Shown: positions 41,910 through 49,858 of the stretch, piece after piece | How positions within the stretch are numbered: position 1 is the stretch's first letter | How the letters are laid out: every line of letters starts with the position of its first letter | DNA from: JBFKPQ01 sp041628225 | GTDB taxonomy: Bacteria; Actinomycetota; Acidimicrobiia; Spongiisociales; JAENVV01 | Assembly: GCA_041628225.1 (NCBI GenBank) | Contig: JBFKPQ010000002.1 | Coordinates: 1 to 64,000 of the forward strand | Reading direction: 5' to 3' | Length of the DNA stretch: 64,000 nt | Translations under genes and position numbers: made by a program | Notes under the pieces: generated by a model | Told to the model about the DNA's origin: nothing | Databases searched by the model: none | What the model saw: the letters and a program-made list of their open reading frames with translations, nothing else

Positions 41910-42970
41910 CGGCCTTCGAACGCATCACCCGCCGGATCATCGACAGCGGCGTACCGCTCGACCGCGACTCCCTCGACGCCGCCGTGCGTCCACTGATCGC
42001 GGCCGAGGCGCCGTTGGCGCCCGAAACCTTGGCCGTGGACATCGTCGACGGATTGATCGGCCTCGGGCCCCTCGAACGCCTCCTCGCCGACCCGCAGGTC
42101 TCCGACATCCTCGTCAATGGGCCAGACGACGTCTGGGTCGAACGATCGGGCGTCCTCAGCCGATCAGACGTCGCCTTTCCGAGCGAAGCCGCCGTGGTGG
42201 CCGCCGTCGAGCGGGTCCTCGCACCGCTCGGTCTGCGCATCGATCGGGCGGCGCCCATGGTGGATGCACGGCTCGCCGACGGATCTCGGCTGCACGCGGT
42301 CATTCCGCCGGTGGCCGTGCCGTCTCCGATCGTCGCGATCCGGCGATTCACGGCGGCGGTCGCGAGCCTGTCGGAACTCGTCTCGTCGGGAGCCGTCGAT
42401 GAGGTCGGTGGGCGTCTTCTGGCGGACCTCGTCCACCGGCGCCAGACCATCGTCGTAGCGGGCGGAACCGGTACGGGAAAGACGACCTTGCTCAACGTCT
42501 TGTCCACCGAGATCCCAGCCCACGAGCGGGTCGTGACGGTCGAAGACGCCGCCGAGCTCCGCCTGGCGGGGCACGTGGTTCGGCTCGAGGCGCGGCCTCC
42601 CAACGTGGAGGGTGCCGGCGAGGTCACCGTGCAGCAGCTCGTTCGCTCGGCGCTGCGGCTCCGACCCGACCGCATCATCGTCGGAGAAGTGCGCGGACCC
42701 GAAGCGCTCGACATGATCTGGGCGCTGAACACCGGCCATCGAGGTTCGATGTCGACGGTCCACGCCAACAGTCCCGACGAGGCGCTGTGGCGTCTGGAGA
42801 CGCTGGCTTTGTCCGGCGATCGAAAGGTGGGCGAGGACGCCGTTCGCCGGCAGCTCCGTGCGGCCGTCGACATCATCATCCAGGTCGGGCGGGTGGCGGG
42901 GCGTCGCGCCGTCGTGGCCATCGGCGAGGTGGGTGTCGACGGACCCGTCGTACCGCGGTGGCCACTGTGA
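41906..42970 (+). CDS. tadA: Tad pilus assembly ATPase TadA/CpaF
   Basis: A 354-residue secretion ATPase of the TadA/CpaF group, which powers assembly of Flp pili at the inner membrane. An N-terminal helical domain (GLGPLERLLADPQVSDILVN) precedes the ATPase with Walker A GGTGTGKTTLLN near residue 187, an acidic motif TVEDAAELRL and the Walker B region LRPDRIIVGEVRGPEALDMI, then GHRGSMSTVHANSPDEALWR. The GTG start overlaps the previous stop, and its own stop overlaps the tadB start. Confidence 0.92.
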   Translation: MTAFERITRRIIDSGVPLDRDSLDAAVRPLIAAEAPLAPETLAVDIVDGLIGLGPLERLLADPQVSDILVNGPDDVWVERSGVLSRSDVAFPSEAAVVAAVERVLAPLGLRIDRAAPMVDARLADGSRLHAVIPPVAVPSPIVAIRRFTAAVASLSELVSSGAVDEVGGRLLADLVHRRQTIVVAGGTGTGKTTLLNVLSTEIPAHERVVTVEDAAELRLAGHVVRLEARPPNVEGAGEVTVQQLVRSALRLRPDRIIVGEVRGPEALDMIWALNTGHRGSMSTVHANSPDEALWRLETLALSGDRKVGEDAVRRQLRAAVDIIIQVGRVAGRRAVVAIGEVGVDGPVVPRWPL

Positions 42971-43626
42971 CAGCACTCATCCTCGCTGCGCTGGTCGCCG
43001 CCCCGGTTCCGTGGCCCCATGTGGGCGTCGTCGGCTGGGCCGTGGTGCACCCGTCGGCCGCCGTTCCGGTGGTGGCCGCGGCATGGTGGGCACGCCGCCG
43101 GTCCGGCTGGGAGCAGATGACGGAGGTCCAGTATCTGACGGCGATCGCGGCCGAGCTGCGCTCCGGAGCGACCGTCCGTCGGGCGTTGGACATGGCCGCG
43201 GGACCCAAACCGGCGCCTGCGTTCGCTGCCATAGGGCGTCTCTGTCGAGCCGGCCTGCCGGCTGCAGACATCGCCGAATCGCTCCGCGCAGCGCTGCCGC
43301 GGAACGGGATCGCTGCGGCCACAGCCTTCGAGATCTCCGTGGAGACAGGCGGTGCTGCAGCGGCAGCTTTCGACGAGCTGGCACATCAGGCGGCCGAGCG
43401 TGCCGTCCTGGCCGGAGAGCTGCGACTGGCAACCGCGCAGGCACGGGTGTCGGGCCTCATCGTGGGCGGGCTACCGATGCTCATGTTGGGATGGCAGGCG
43501 GCGACGGGTCGGTTGGGTGTGGTCTTGGCCACCGGAGTCGGTCGGTACGCGGTGGGAGTCGGGTCGCTCCTGGTCGTCGCGGGTGGGGCCGTGATGTGGC
43601 GGATGATCGTCGGAGCGCTCCGATGA
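42967..43626 (+). CDS. tadB: Tad pilus inner-membrane platform protein TadB
   Basis: A 219-residue type II secretion F-domain protein. Two N-terminal hydrophobic segments (TALILAALVAAPVPWPHVGV) precede a cytoplasmic GspF helix bundle: VQYLTAIAAELRSGATVRRA and AFEISVETGGAAAAAFDELA, then two C-terminal helices. It is shorter than proteobacterial TadB, as usual in actinobacteria. The GTG at 42967 overlaps the tadA stop (GTGA); another GTG lies 9 bases upstream. Confidence 0.85.
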   Translation: MTALILAALVAAPVPWPHVGVVGWAVVHPSAAVPVVAAAWWARRRSGWEQMTEVQYLTAIAAELRSGATVRRALDMAAGPKPAPAFAAIGRLCRAGLPAADIAESLRAALPRNGIAAATAFEISVETGGAAAAAFDELAHQAAERAVLAGELRLATAQARVSGLIVGGLPMLMLGWQAATGRLGVVLATGVGRYAVGVGSLLVVAGGAVMWRMIVGALR

Positions 43627-44243
43627 TGCTCGTGGGCCTCGGTGCCGCCTCCCTGATCTGGCTCGCCCTGCCGGGTCACCCGGTGGCGGCTGCCGTAGCC
43701 GGTGGTCTGTTGGTGGCCCCCGGCCCGACGATCGCAGGTGCGCTGGGCGTCGTCGCACGGCGCCGGATCCGAGCCGCCCGCCATCGCCGACGGGCAGCTG
43801 TCGAAGCCGAAGCCGCGATCAGTCACCTCGCTCGCAACCTCTCGATCGCGCTGGCGGCAGGCCTGGCGGTCCCCGTCGCCCTCGACCGCGCTGCCCGGCC
43901 AGTGCACCGGGTCGTTCGCGAGGAAGTCGAAGCCGTGCTGAGGGCGGCGCGCTCACACGGTCTGGCGGTCGCGCTCGCCGACGCCGGAGGTCACACGGGG
44001 CGGCTCATGTCGGTCTTGGCGCGCGCCCAGTCTTCGGGGGCGCGTGTCCGTCGTGCCGTCGCTTCGTTCATCGAAGAACGCAACGAGATCCACCGGCAAT
44101 CGGTTACCGAGCAAGCGCGCAAACTGCCCGTCAAACTCACAGTCCCGCTGGCGTTGCTCATCCTGCCGGGCTTCGTGATCGTCACCGTGGGCCCGTCGGT
44201 GATCGAATCGGTGCGGCGGCTACTCGGGCCGCTGCTCCCCTGA
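43623..44243 (+). CDS. tadC: Tad pilus inner-membrane platform protein TadC
   Basis: A 206-residue GspF-type protein partnering TadB. Two helices at the N-terminus (GLGAASLIWLALPGHPVAAA) are followed by a cytoplasmic bundle with ISHLARNLSIALAAGLAVPV and ADAGGHTGRLMSVLARAQSS, and a C-terminal helix KLTVPLALLILPGFVIVTVG typical of TadC. ATGA overlap with tadB. Confidence 0.85.
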   Translation: MMLVGLGAASLIWLALPGHPVAAAVAGGLLVAPGPTIAGALGVVARRRIRAARHRRRAAVEAEAAISHLARNLSIALAAGLAVPVALDRAARPVHRVVREEVEAVLRAARSHGLAVALADAGGHTGRLMSVLARAQSSGARVRRAVASFIEERNEIHRQSVTEQARKLPVKLTVPLALLILPGFVIVTVGPSVIESVRRLLGPLLP

Positions 44244-44294
44244 TGTGCTTCCCCCCGGGCCGGCCGGCCGCCGGCGTACCCAGAAAGGAGCGTC

Positions 44295-44465
44295 ATGTTG
44301 TCTGTGCTACGTGACGAAGACGGGCAGGGCACCGTCGAATACGTGTTGGTGATCCTCGCCGCGGCGGCGATCGCCCTCGCTCTGATCGGATGGATGAGTT
44401 CCGACGGGCTGCTTCCCAGCTTGTTCAGCACCATCCTCCAGAAGGTCATCGGTTTCGTCGGGTGA
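44295..44465 (+). CDS. flp: Flp-type pilin
   Basis: A 56-residue pilin, the major subunit expected for this Tad locus. The leader RDEDGQ is followed by the processing region GQGTVEYVLVILAAAAIALA, in which Gly precedes the mature chain and Glu lies at position +5 as in type IV-like prepilins; one hydrophobic helix and a short tail SLFSTILQKVIGFVG follow. It has an AAAGGAG ribosome site 4 nt before the ATG, the only strong one in the operon, fitting high expression. No prepilin peptidase gene is present in the window. Confidence 0.85.
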   Translation: MLSVLRDEDGQGTVEYVLVILAAAAIALALIGWMSSDGLLPSLFSTILQKVIGFVG

Positions 44466-44818
44466 CCGGTGAGCGAGGATCGGCCACGGTCGAGTTTGCG
44501 CTCATCCTTCCAGCGGTGGTGCTCGTGATCCTTGCGGTCGCCGAGATCACGGTGGTTGCGAGGACGCAGTTGGAGCTCGCCCATGCCGCCCGAGAAGGCG
44601 CCCGCGTTGCGGCGACGGCGCCGGATCCCGATGCGGCCATTCGTGCCGCGCGGGAGGCGCTGTCGGACGGGCTGGCACACCGGGTTTCCGTCTCGGTGTC
44701 GCGCCCGTCGATCGTGGGGCGTCCCGCCTCGGTCGAGCTGCGGGCCACGCATCGGGTGGTCGGCCTCGGGTGGGTTGTGCCCATCCAGGCATCGGCCTCG
44801 ATGCGGGTGGAGCGGTGA
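44462..44818 (+). CDS. TadE-like minor pilin
   Basis: A 118-residue TadE-family pseudopilin. The start TGERGSATVEFALILPAVVL contains the TadE signature with Glu in the hydrophobic helix; HAAREGARVAATAPDP follows and the rest is a small external domain. It starts with GTG overlapping the flp stop (GTGA), and its stop overlaps the next gene. Confidence 0.85.
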   Translation: MTGERGSATVEFALILPAVVLVILAVAEITVVARTQLELAHAAREGARVAATAPDPDAAIRAAREALSDGLAHRVSVSVSRPSIVGRPASVELRATHRVVGLGWVVPIQASASMRVER

Positions 44819-45198
44819 CGGAAGCCGGTTCCGTGTCGGTGATCGCCGTGGCGACGCTGGTCGTCGTGGCGGTTGCCGGCCTCGCCATCGGTGCGCTGGC
44901 GCAGACTCAGCACGGCGCGTGGCGCGCCCAGACGTCGGCCGACGCGGCGGCCCTGGCGGCCGCGTCGGCCACCTTCCCGCCCGTCGGTGCCGGCGCGCCT
45001 CGAGACGAGGCGGTCGCCATCGCCGCGGCCAACGGTGGCCAGTTGCTCGACTGTGTGTGCTCGGTGGACGCGTCGTTTGCTGTCCGCAGCGTGGACGTGA
45101 CGGTGGCGGTGAACGTGACGATCCTCGGATACGGACGCGCCACCGTCGTGCGGTCGGCGCGAGCCGAGTTCGACCCGGTGGCTGCGCTGGGGTGGTGA
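44815..45198 (+). CDS. TadE-like protein of the helicase/secretion neighbourhood
   Basis: A 127-residue membrane-anchored protein with an N-terminal helix (GSVSVIAVATLVVVAVAGLA) and the segment WRAQTSADAAALAAASATFP, matching the second TadE-like protein of actinobacterial Tad loci (the TIGR03816 type). Two cysteines in LLDCVCSVDAS may be disulfide-bonded outside. It is the last of seven genes joined by overlaps or a short flp leader. Start GTG overlaps the previous stop. Confidence 0.8.
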   Translation: MTEAGSVSVIAVATLVVVAVAGLAIGALAQTQHGAWRAQTSADAAALAAASATFPPVGAGAPRDEAVAIAAANGGQLLDCVCSVDASFAVRSVDVTVAVNVTILGYGRATVVRSARAEFDPVAALGW

Positions 45199-45245
45199 GC
45201 GATTCGTCTGCTCGTTGCTCCTGACCAACGGCCCTAGCCCTGCAC

Positions 45246-46193
45246 GTGGCCCCGACCGACAGTGGACCCATGGGACGCGTAGACGCGAACCCGGACGTGG
45301 GGGACATCGTCGAGCCGAACGTCGGTGAGGGCTGGATGATCGCCGAGGTGTGGCGGGCCTGGCCCCCGCCGCACAACGCGGTGCGCGGCGAGTTGGCGCA
45401 TCAGGACGCACTCGTCGCCCTCGCCGGGCCGCCGCGCCGGCTCGGCTATCTAATCCCCGTCGAAGTCACCTTCGAACGCGACCTGACGAACGCTCGGAAC
45501 CCGTGGTCGTGGTCGGCAAGCGTCGACGAGACCGTCGTCGGTGTCCTCGATGCGGAGATCGCCTCGCTGATCACACCAGACCTCGCTCGAGCGGTCACCG
45601 AGAAGTTCACCGTGGCGGGTGTCGTGCGCGGTGGTTCGACCCGCACTCCGACCCTCGGCGTGCATGTTTGGCTCGGACGAGCCATCACGCCGACGCCACG
45701 TCTGGACCTCGGCCCGAGGTTGGAGGTCCACTGGCCACCGTTCGATCATGAGGGTGAAGAGACCGTCCGCACCGGCTTGTCGTCGATGAGCGCATGGGCC
45801 GACGTCGATCTTCGCAATCCGATCGCCGCGATCCACCGAGCCCGCGACATGCTGTCCACCTCGATCGACCATCTGGACCGGCACTTCGCCTTCGTCGTGC
45901 TGGAAGAAGCGCTCTACCAATGCCGCGACGCCATCTCGGGCGCACTCGACGATTTCGACGAAACCTGCTCCATGCACGATTTCGAGATGGACGCCATACG
46001 TCCGGTGCTCGTCGAACGCTTCGGCGGAGTGCCGGTCCTTTCCACCTATCGCCAGATGGCGATCCGCCGGGTCAAGCAAGGCGATCCAGCCGCAGCGGCG
46101 TGGTGGTGCCGGCGCGGGCTGAAACTCTACGGCACCGAGGCGTTGCGACGCGACGCGGTCGACGATCTGCGCGATCGCCTCGCCGGCTTCTAG
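45246..46193 (+). CDS. Hypothetical protein between the Tad operon and its helicase
   Basis: A 315-residue soluble protein from GTG 45246 (307 from ATG 45270). I recognise no domain. The N-terminal third is beta-rich (RRLGYLIPVEVTFERDLTNA), the middle has a Trp-rich strand pattern, and the C-terminal third is helical (ISGALDDFDETCSMHDFEMD). No signal peptide or membrane helix is visible. Its TAG stop shares the CTAG palindrome at 46190-46193 with the helicase stop. Confidence 0.55.
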   Translation: MAPTDSGPMGRVDANPDVGDIVEPNVGEGWMIAEVWRAWPPPHNAVRGELAHQDALVALAGPPRRLGYLIPVEVTFERDLTNARNPWSWSASVDETVVGVLDAEIASLITPDLARAVTEKFTVAGVVRGGSTRTPTLGVHVWLGRAITPTPRLDLGPRLEVHWPPFDHEGEETVRTGLSSMSAWADVDLRNPIAAIHRARDMLSTSIDHLDRHFAFVVLEEALYQCRDAISGALDDFDETCSMHDFEMDAIRPVLVERFGGVPVLSTYRQMAIRRVKQGDPAAAAWWCRRGLKLYGTEALRRDAVDDLRDRLAGF

Positions 46194-48442
46194 GCGATGA
46201 CGGCGCGGAGCAGGGCGAGTGAGCCTGCCTTGTCGAGCGGCTCGTTGAAGTTGCCGCACTTGGGCGACTGCACGCAGCTCGGGCATCCCGCCAGACAAGG
46301 GCACTCCTCGATGGCGTCGGCGGTGGCCTCGAGATGGCGGGAGCGGATGTCGTAGGCGATGGCTGAGATGCCCGCTCCACCGGGGATGCCCTCATAGATG
46401 AACACGGTCGCTTCGCCGGCGAACGGGTGCCAGTTGGTCGACAGGCCGCCGATGTCCCAACGGTCGCACACCGCAAACAGCGGCAACATGGCGATCCCGG
46501 CGTGTTCGGCGGCGTGCAGGGTCCCCAACAGCCGCGCGTCACCTATCCCCGCAGACTGCAACAGCCCGGTCGGAACCGTGTACCAGATGGCGTGCGTGTC
46601 GAACACGGTCGGCGGCAGGTCCAGCCAGTCATGTTCGAGGATCTCGCCGGTGCCCAACTTGCGCTTCTGATACCCGACGACGTGGCTCTCCACCCGCACA
46701 GACCCGAGGTGGTACGTGAGACGCCCGAGGCGGGTGGAAGCGGCCACCTCGAGCACGTCGAGGTTCTTCTCCTGTTGGGTCTGCGTGTAATGGCCGACCG
46801 TGCGGGCCGTCACTCGGACCTCGCGGCGGTCGAGGTCGAGTTCGTCGACTTCGAACGTGTCCCCCTGATGGAGGTAGACGGCTCCGCGATGGCCGTCCCG
46901 AAACGCGCGCTGCTCTTCCATGGTGCCCAACACCTCGCCGTCGGCGACGATCGTGTAGGCCGGTCCGCCGGATGAGCGGATACCTACCCGCGGCGCCGGT
47001 GCTTGGCGATGGGACCAGAACAGCCGGCCCCGCTGCATGTCGAGGTGTCCCTGGCCGACGAGTTCGGTGACGGCTTCCTCCATCGCAGGGCCGAGGAACT
47101 CGCGGTCGGACAACTCGAGGGGGAGTTCGTGGGCGGCGCAGGCGGTGTGCGCCTCGACCACGAGAGGGTTGTCTGGATTCACGACCACCGCCTCGGGGTC
47201 ACGCGTGAACAATTCCGCCGGGTGGTGCATGAAGTATTGGTCGAGAGCGTCCTCGCCGGCCACGAGCACCGCCAGCGACTGCGCCTGCGTGCGGCCGGCG
47301 CGTCCGGCCTGCTGCCGGAACGAGGCGATCGTCCCCGGGAAGGTGTTGATGAGGGCGGCGTCGAGGGACCCGACGTCGATACCGAGTTCGAGCGCGTTCG
47401 TGGCGGTGACGCCCAGCAGCTCTCCGGAGAACAGCGCAGCCTCCGTTTCCCGTCGGGCCTCAGCCAGATAGCCGGCCCGATACGGAGCGATGCGATCCTG
47501 GCGCGTGTCGTCGAGTCGGTCACGAGCCCATCGATACATCAGTTCGGTGGCCTTCCGAGAGCGGCTGAAAGCGATCGTCGGTCGGTCGTGCCGGACCAGG
47601 TCGACGAACAGGTCCGTGGTCTCGGCCATCGCCGATCGTCGGCGCCCGGTGCCGGGATCCTCGAGCGCGGGATTCCACAACGCGACGAGCTTGCTGCCGG
47701 AGGGCGAGTCGTCGGCGTCGAGCACGGTGACCGGCGTGCCGGTGATCCGTTCCGCCAACGCCCCCGGGTTGCCGATCGTGGCCGAGGTGAGGATGAAAGT
47801 GGGGTTCCCGCCGTAGTGGGCGGCGAGCCGACGCAGCCTGCGAATGATCAGGGCGACGTGGCTGCCGAAGATGCCCCGCAGCATGTGCATCTCGTCGATT
47901 ACGACGTAGCGGAGGCGCAAGAAGAAGTTGGCCCACTTGGCGTGGTTGGGCAGGATTCCGACATGCAGCATGTCGGGGTTCGTGAGGATCACGTTGGCGT
48001 GCCGTCGGGCCCACACGCGGTCGTCGGGTGGGGTATCGCCGTCGTACGCGCTGGCGACCAGCTCGGGAACGCCGAGGGCGCCGATCGACCGCAGCTGATC
48101 TCGAGCCAGGGCCTTCGTCGGGTAGAGCGCGAGTGCGGTCGCCTTGGGGTCGGAAAGGATGGCTTCGGCGATCGGGAGTGTGTAGCAGAGGGTCTTGCCG
48201 CCCGCCGTGCCCGCCACCACCACGACGTTCTCGCCTGAGCGGATGTGGTCGATGGCGCGGGCCTGGTGTCGGTAAAGGCGCTCGATGCCTCGTTCGGCGA
48301 GTAGCCCGGCCAAGGTGGGCTGCAGGGCCGGTCGCGGGTCGCCGTAGATGGCCCGACGCGCGCCGACCTCCTCGACGTGGACGAGTTCACCCTCCAGGTC
48401 CGGGTCATGTGCCCAGGCGGCAACGATCTCACGCAACGTCAT
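46190..48442 (-). CDS. DEAH-box helicase with C-terminal zinc-binding domain (MrfA/Tad-neighbourhood type)
   Basis: A 750-residue superfamily 2 helicase. Motif I is VVAGTAGGKTLCY, motif II VVIDEMHMLRG (DEMH), motif III LTSATIGNPG, and motif VI QQAGRAGRTQ. A C-terminal DUF1998-like domain carries four closely spaced cysteines in CPCLAGCPSCVQSPKCGNFN. It matches the putative DEAH helicase that is a fixed neighbour of actinobacterial Tad loci and is related to the DNA-repair helicase MrfA. Its link to pili is unclear; the neighbourhood may be historical. Confidence 0.88.
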   Translation of the reverse strand: MTLREIVAAWAHDPDLEGELVHVEEVGARRAIYGDPRPALQPTLAGLLAERGIERLYRHQARAIDHIRSGENVVVVAGTAGGKTLCYTLPIAEAILSDPKATALALYPTKALARDQLRSIGALGVPELVASAYDGDTPPDDRVWARRHANVILTNPDMLHVGILPNHAKWANFFLRLRYVVIDEMHMLRGIFGSHVALIIRRLRRLAAHYGGNPTFILTSATIGNPGALAERITGTPVTVLDADDSPSGSKLVALWNPALEDPGTGRRRSAMAETTDLFVDLVRHDRPTIAFSRSRKATELMYRWARDRLDDTRQDRIAPYRAGYLAEARRETEAALFSGELLGVTATNALELGIDVGSLDAALINTFPGTIASFRQQAGRAGRTQAQSLAVLVAGEDALDQYFMHHPAELFTRDPEAVVVNPDNPLVVEAHTACAAHELPLELSDREFLGPAMEEAVTELVGQGHLDMQRGRLFWSHRQAPAPRVGIRSSGGPAYTIVADGEVLGTMEEQRAFRDGHRGAVYLHQGDTFEVDELDLDRREVRVTARTVGHYTQTQQEKNLDVLEVAASTRLGRLTYHLGSVRVESHVVGYQKRKLGTGEILEHDWLDLPPTVFDTHAIWYTVPTGLLQSAGIGDARLLGTLHAAEHAGIAMLPLFAVCDRWDIGGLSTNWHPFAGEATVFIYEGIPGGAGISAIAYDIRSRHLEATADAIEECPCLAGCPSCVQSPKCGNFNEPLDKAGSLALLRAVIA

Positions 48443-48526
48443 CGTGCGTCATCCTCGCGCGCGTGTCGAAATATCCGCCCGGCCGGCACAGTCCCACTTT
48501 CGTGATCGGGAATGGTCAGCCGGGAC

Positions 48527-49759
48527 TCAGCTGTCGGGGATGGTGTCCAGGACGCCGTCGGCGAGGTCTTCGAAGATGTCACCGGCGCCTTCATCGAGGT
48601 AGACCACCGACGCCTCGCCGGCCCAACCCGGAGTGCCCGGGACGACGAGGTTGGGGATCTCGAACGGCTCGAGATAGAAGAGGGCGGCGGTGAGCTGCAA
48701 CAGGTTCGTGGCTTCGAGATCGGTGAACGTGTGCTTGGTCAAGAGCTCGAGATGGTGCGGTACTTGCTCGATGCCCTTGCCCTGGACGGCGAACAGGCCC
48801 CACTGCATGATCACGCCGTGATGGAACTGGCGCGTGAAGTCTCCACCCGCCAATGTTCGGTTCCGCGCGAACGCCAGCGCCTGGGCACCGTCGATCATTT
48901 GCCGACCCGCCTCGAAGTAGGCCTTCGACTTCGGTTCGTTCATGGCGAACGGAATGTCGATCTCCATGCCGCCGAACTCGTTGACCAGGCGGACGAAGCC
49001 CGCAAACCCCGTCACGACATACCCGTCGAACTCCAGTCCGGTCAGCATCTCGCCGGTCTCGACGACCACCTCGGGTCCGCGCCCCGACATCGTGTTCGTG
49101 AACTTGGCATTGCGGCCGTACGAAGCCTCCACCCACGTGTCCCGGGGGATGCCGACGATCGACGCGGACGAGCCGTCGGCCGCCACCGACACGATGTGGA
49201 GGCTGTCAGCCCGCAGTTTCAACGGATCTTCGCGGGTGCGGGCATCCGATCCGATCACGAACACCTGGTGTGGCCCGTCACCGAACCAGGGGTCGAGACC
49301 GACTGAGGGGAGCGACGCGCCGACCAGGGTCCAGGCGTGGCCGTCGTCGGACACGGCGAGCACGACGTCGTCGTTCCACGCGACGACGGCCACGTGCGAG
49401 TCGAGCAGCAGCGCCGTCGTGGCCACGGCTTCGATCGACAGCGGCACGTCGGCGGTCGATCGCCCGACGTGGGTCGCTAGTCCGGCGAGCAGGACAGGGG
49501 TTCGGTCGTGGCCGAGCGCCAGGTCGTAGAGGCCTTCGACCTGGGCCGCCAGGTCGCCGGGTGCGTCCATCGAGAGCGTGGCGTCGGGCATCGTGGTCGT
49601 CGTGGTCTGAGGAACGGTGGTCGTCGTAGGCGGCGCGGTCATAGGAGCCGGTTCGGTGGACTCGGTGGCGGCGTTGCACGCTGCCGCGACGACGATCAAC
49701 GCCACGAGGCCGGCGATGACGCGCACGAGCGGTTGCGCGGGTGGAGAGATGCGGTGCAT
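48527..49759 (-). CDS. LytR-CpsA-Psr (LCP) family lipoprotein
   Basis: A 410-residue LCP protein, a family that attaches glycopolymers to peptidoglycan from polyprenyl-phosphate carriers. The N-terminus ends in a lipobox (LIVVAAAC), so it is probably lipid-anchored rather than held by the usual helix. A Pro/Thr linker and a domain of about 100 residues precede the LCP core from about residue 155: VFVIGSDARTRE, RADSLHIVSVAA, VGIPRDTWVE, LVNEFGGMEIDIPFAMNE and QALAFARNR, which supply the conserved Arg and Asp residues. The ATG at 49759 has TATCCT 8 nt upstream. Confidence 0.85.
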   Translation of the reverse strand: MHRISPPAQPLVRVIAGLVALIVVAAACNAATESTEPAPMTAPPTTTTVPQTTTTTMPDATLSMDAPGDLAAQVEGLYDLALGHDRTPVLLAGLATHVGRSTADVPLSIEAVATTALLLDSHVAVVAWNDDVVLAVSDDGHAWTLVGASLPSVGLDPWFGDGPHQVFVIGSDARTREDPLKLRADSLHIVSVAADGSSASIVGIPRDTWVEASYGRNAKFTNTMSGRGPEVVVETGEMLTGLEFDGYVVTGFAGFVRLVNEFGGMEIDIPFAMNEPKSKAYFEAGRQMIDGAQALAFARNRTLAGGDFTRQFHHGVIMQWGLFAVQGKGIEQVPHHLELLTKHTFTDLEATNLLQLTAALFYLEPFEIPNLVVPGTPGWAGEASVVYLDEGAGDIFEDLADGVLDTIPDS

Positions 49760-49767
49760 CGGCGGGC

Positions 49768-49773
49768 AGGATA
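49768..49773 (-). promoter_or_regulatory. Leaderless -10 element
   Basis: TATCCT on the minus strand ends 8 nt before the ATG of the LCP gene at 49759. Confidence 0.45.
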
Positions 49774-49827
49774 TCCGCCGCCGGTCCGAGCGCAATTCCC
49801 AGAGTTCGGCGCCGTTGGCGGGTTCCC

Positions 49828-49833
49828 TATACT
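49828..49833 (+). promoter_or_regulatory. -10 element of the pyrophosphatase gene
   Basis: TATACT lies 25 bases before the hppA ATG, with TTCGGC 17 bases upstream as a possible -35. The leader includes GGGAG, so this message has a normal ribosome site. Confidence 0.45.
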
Positions 49834-49858
49834 GCCGCCGGTTCTAACGGGAGATTCG

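Noticed and set aside
46427..48238. Rightward reading frames over the helicase gene
   Set aside because: The helicase motifs on the minus strand are complete, so these are shadows.
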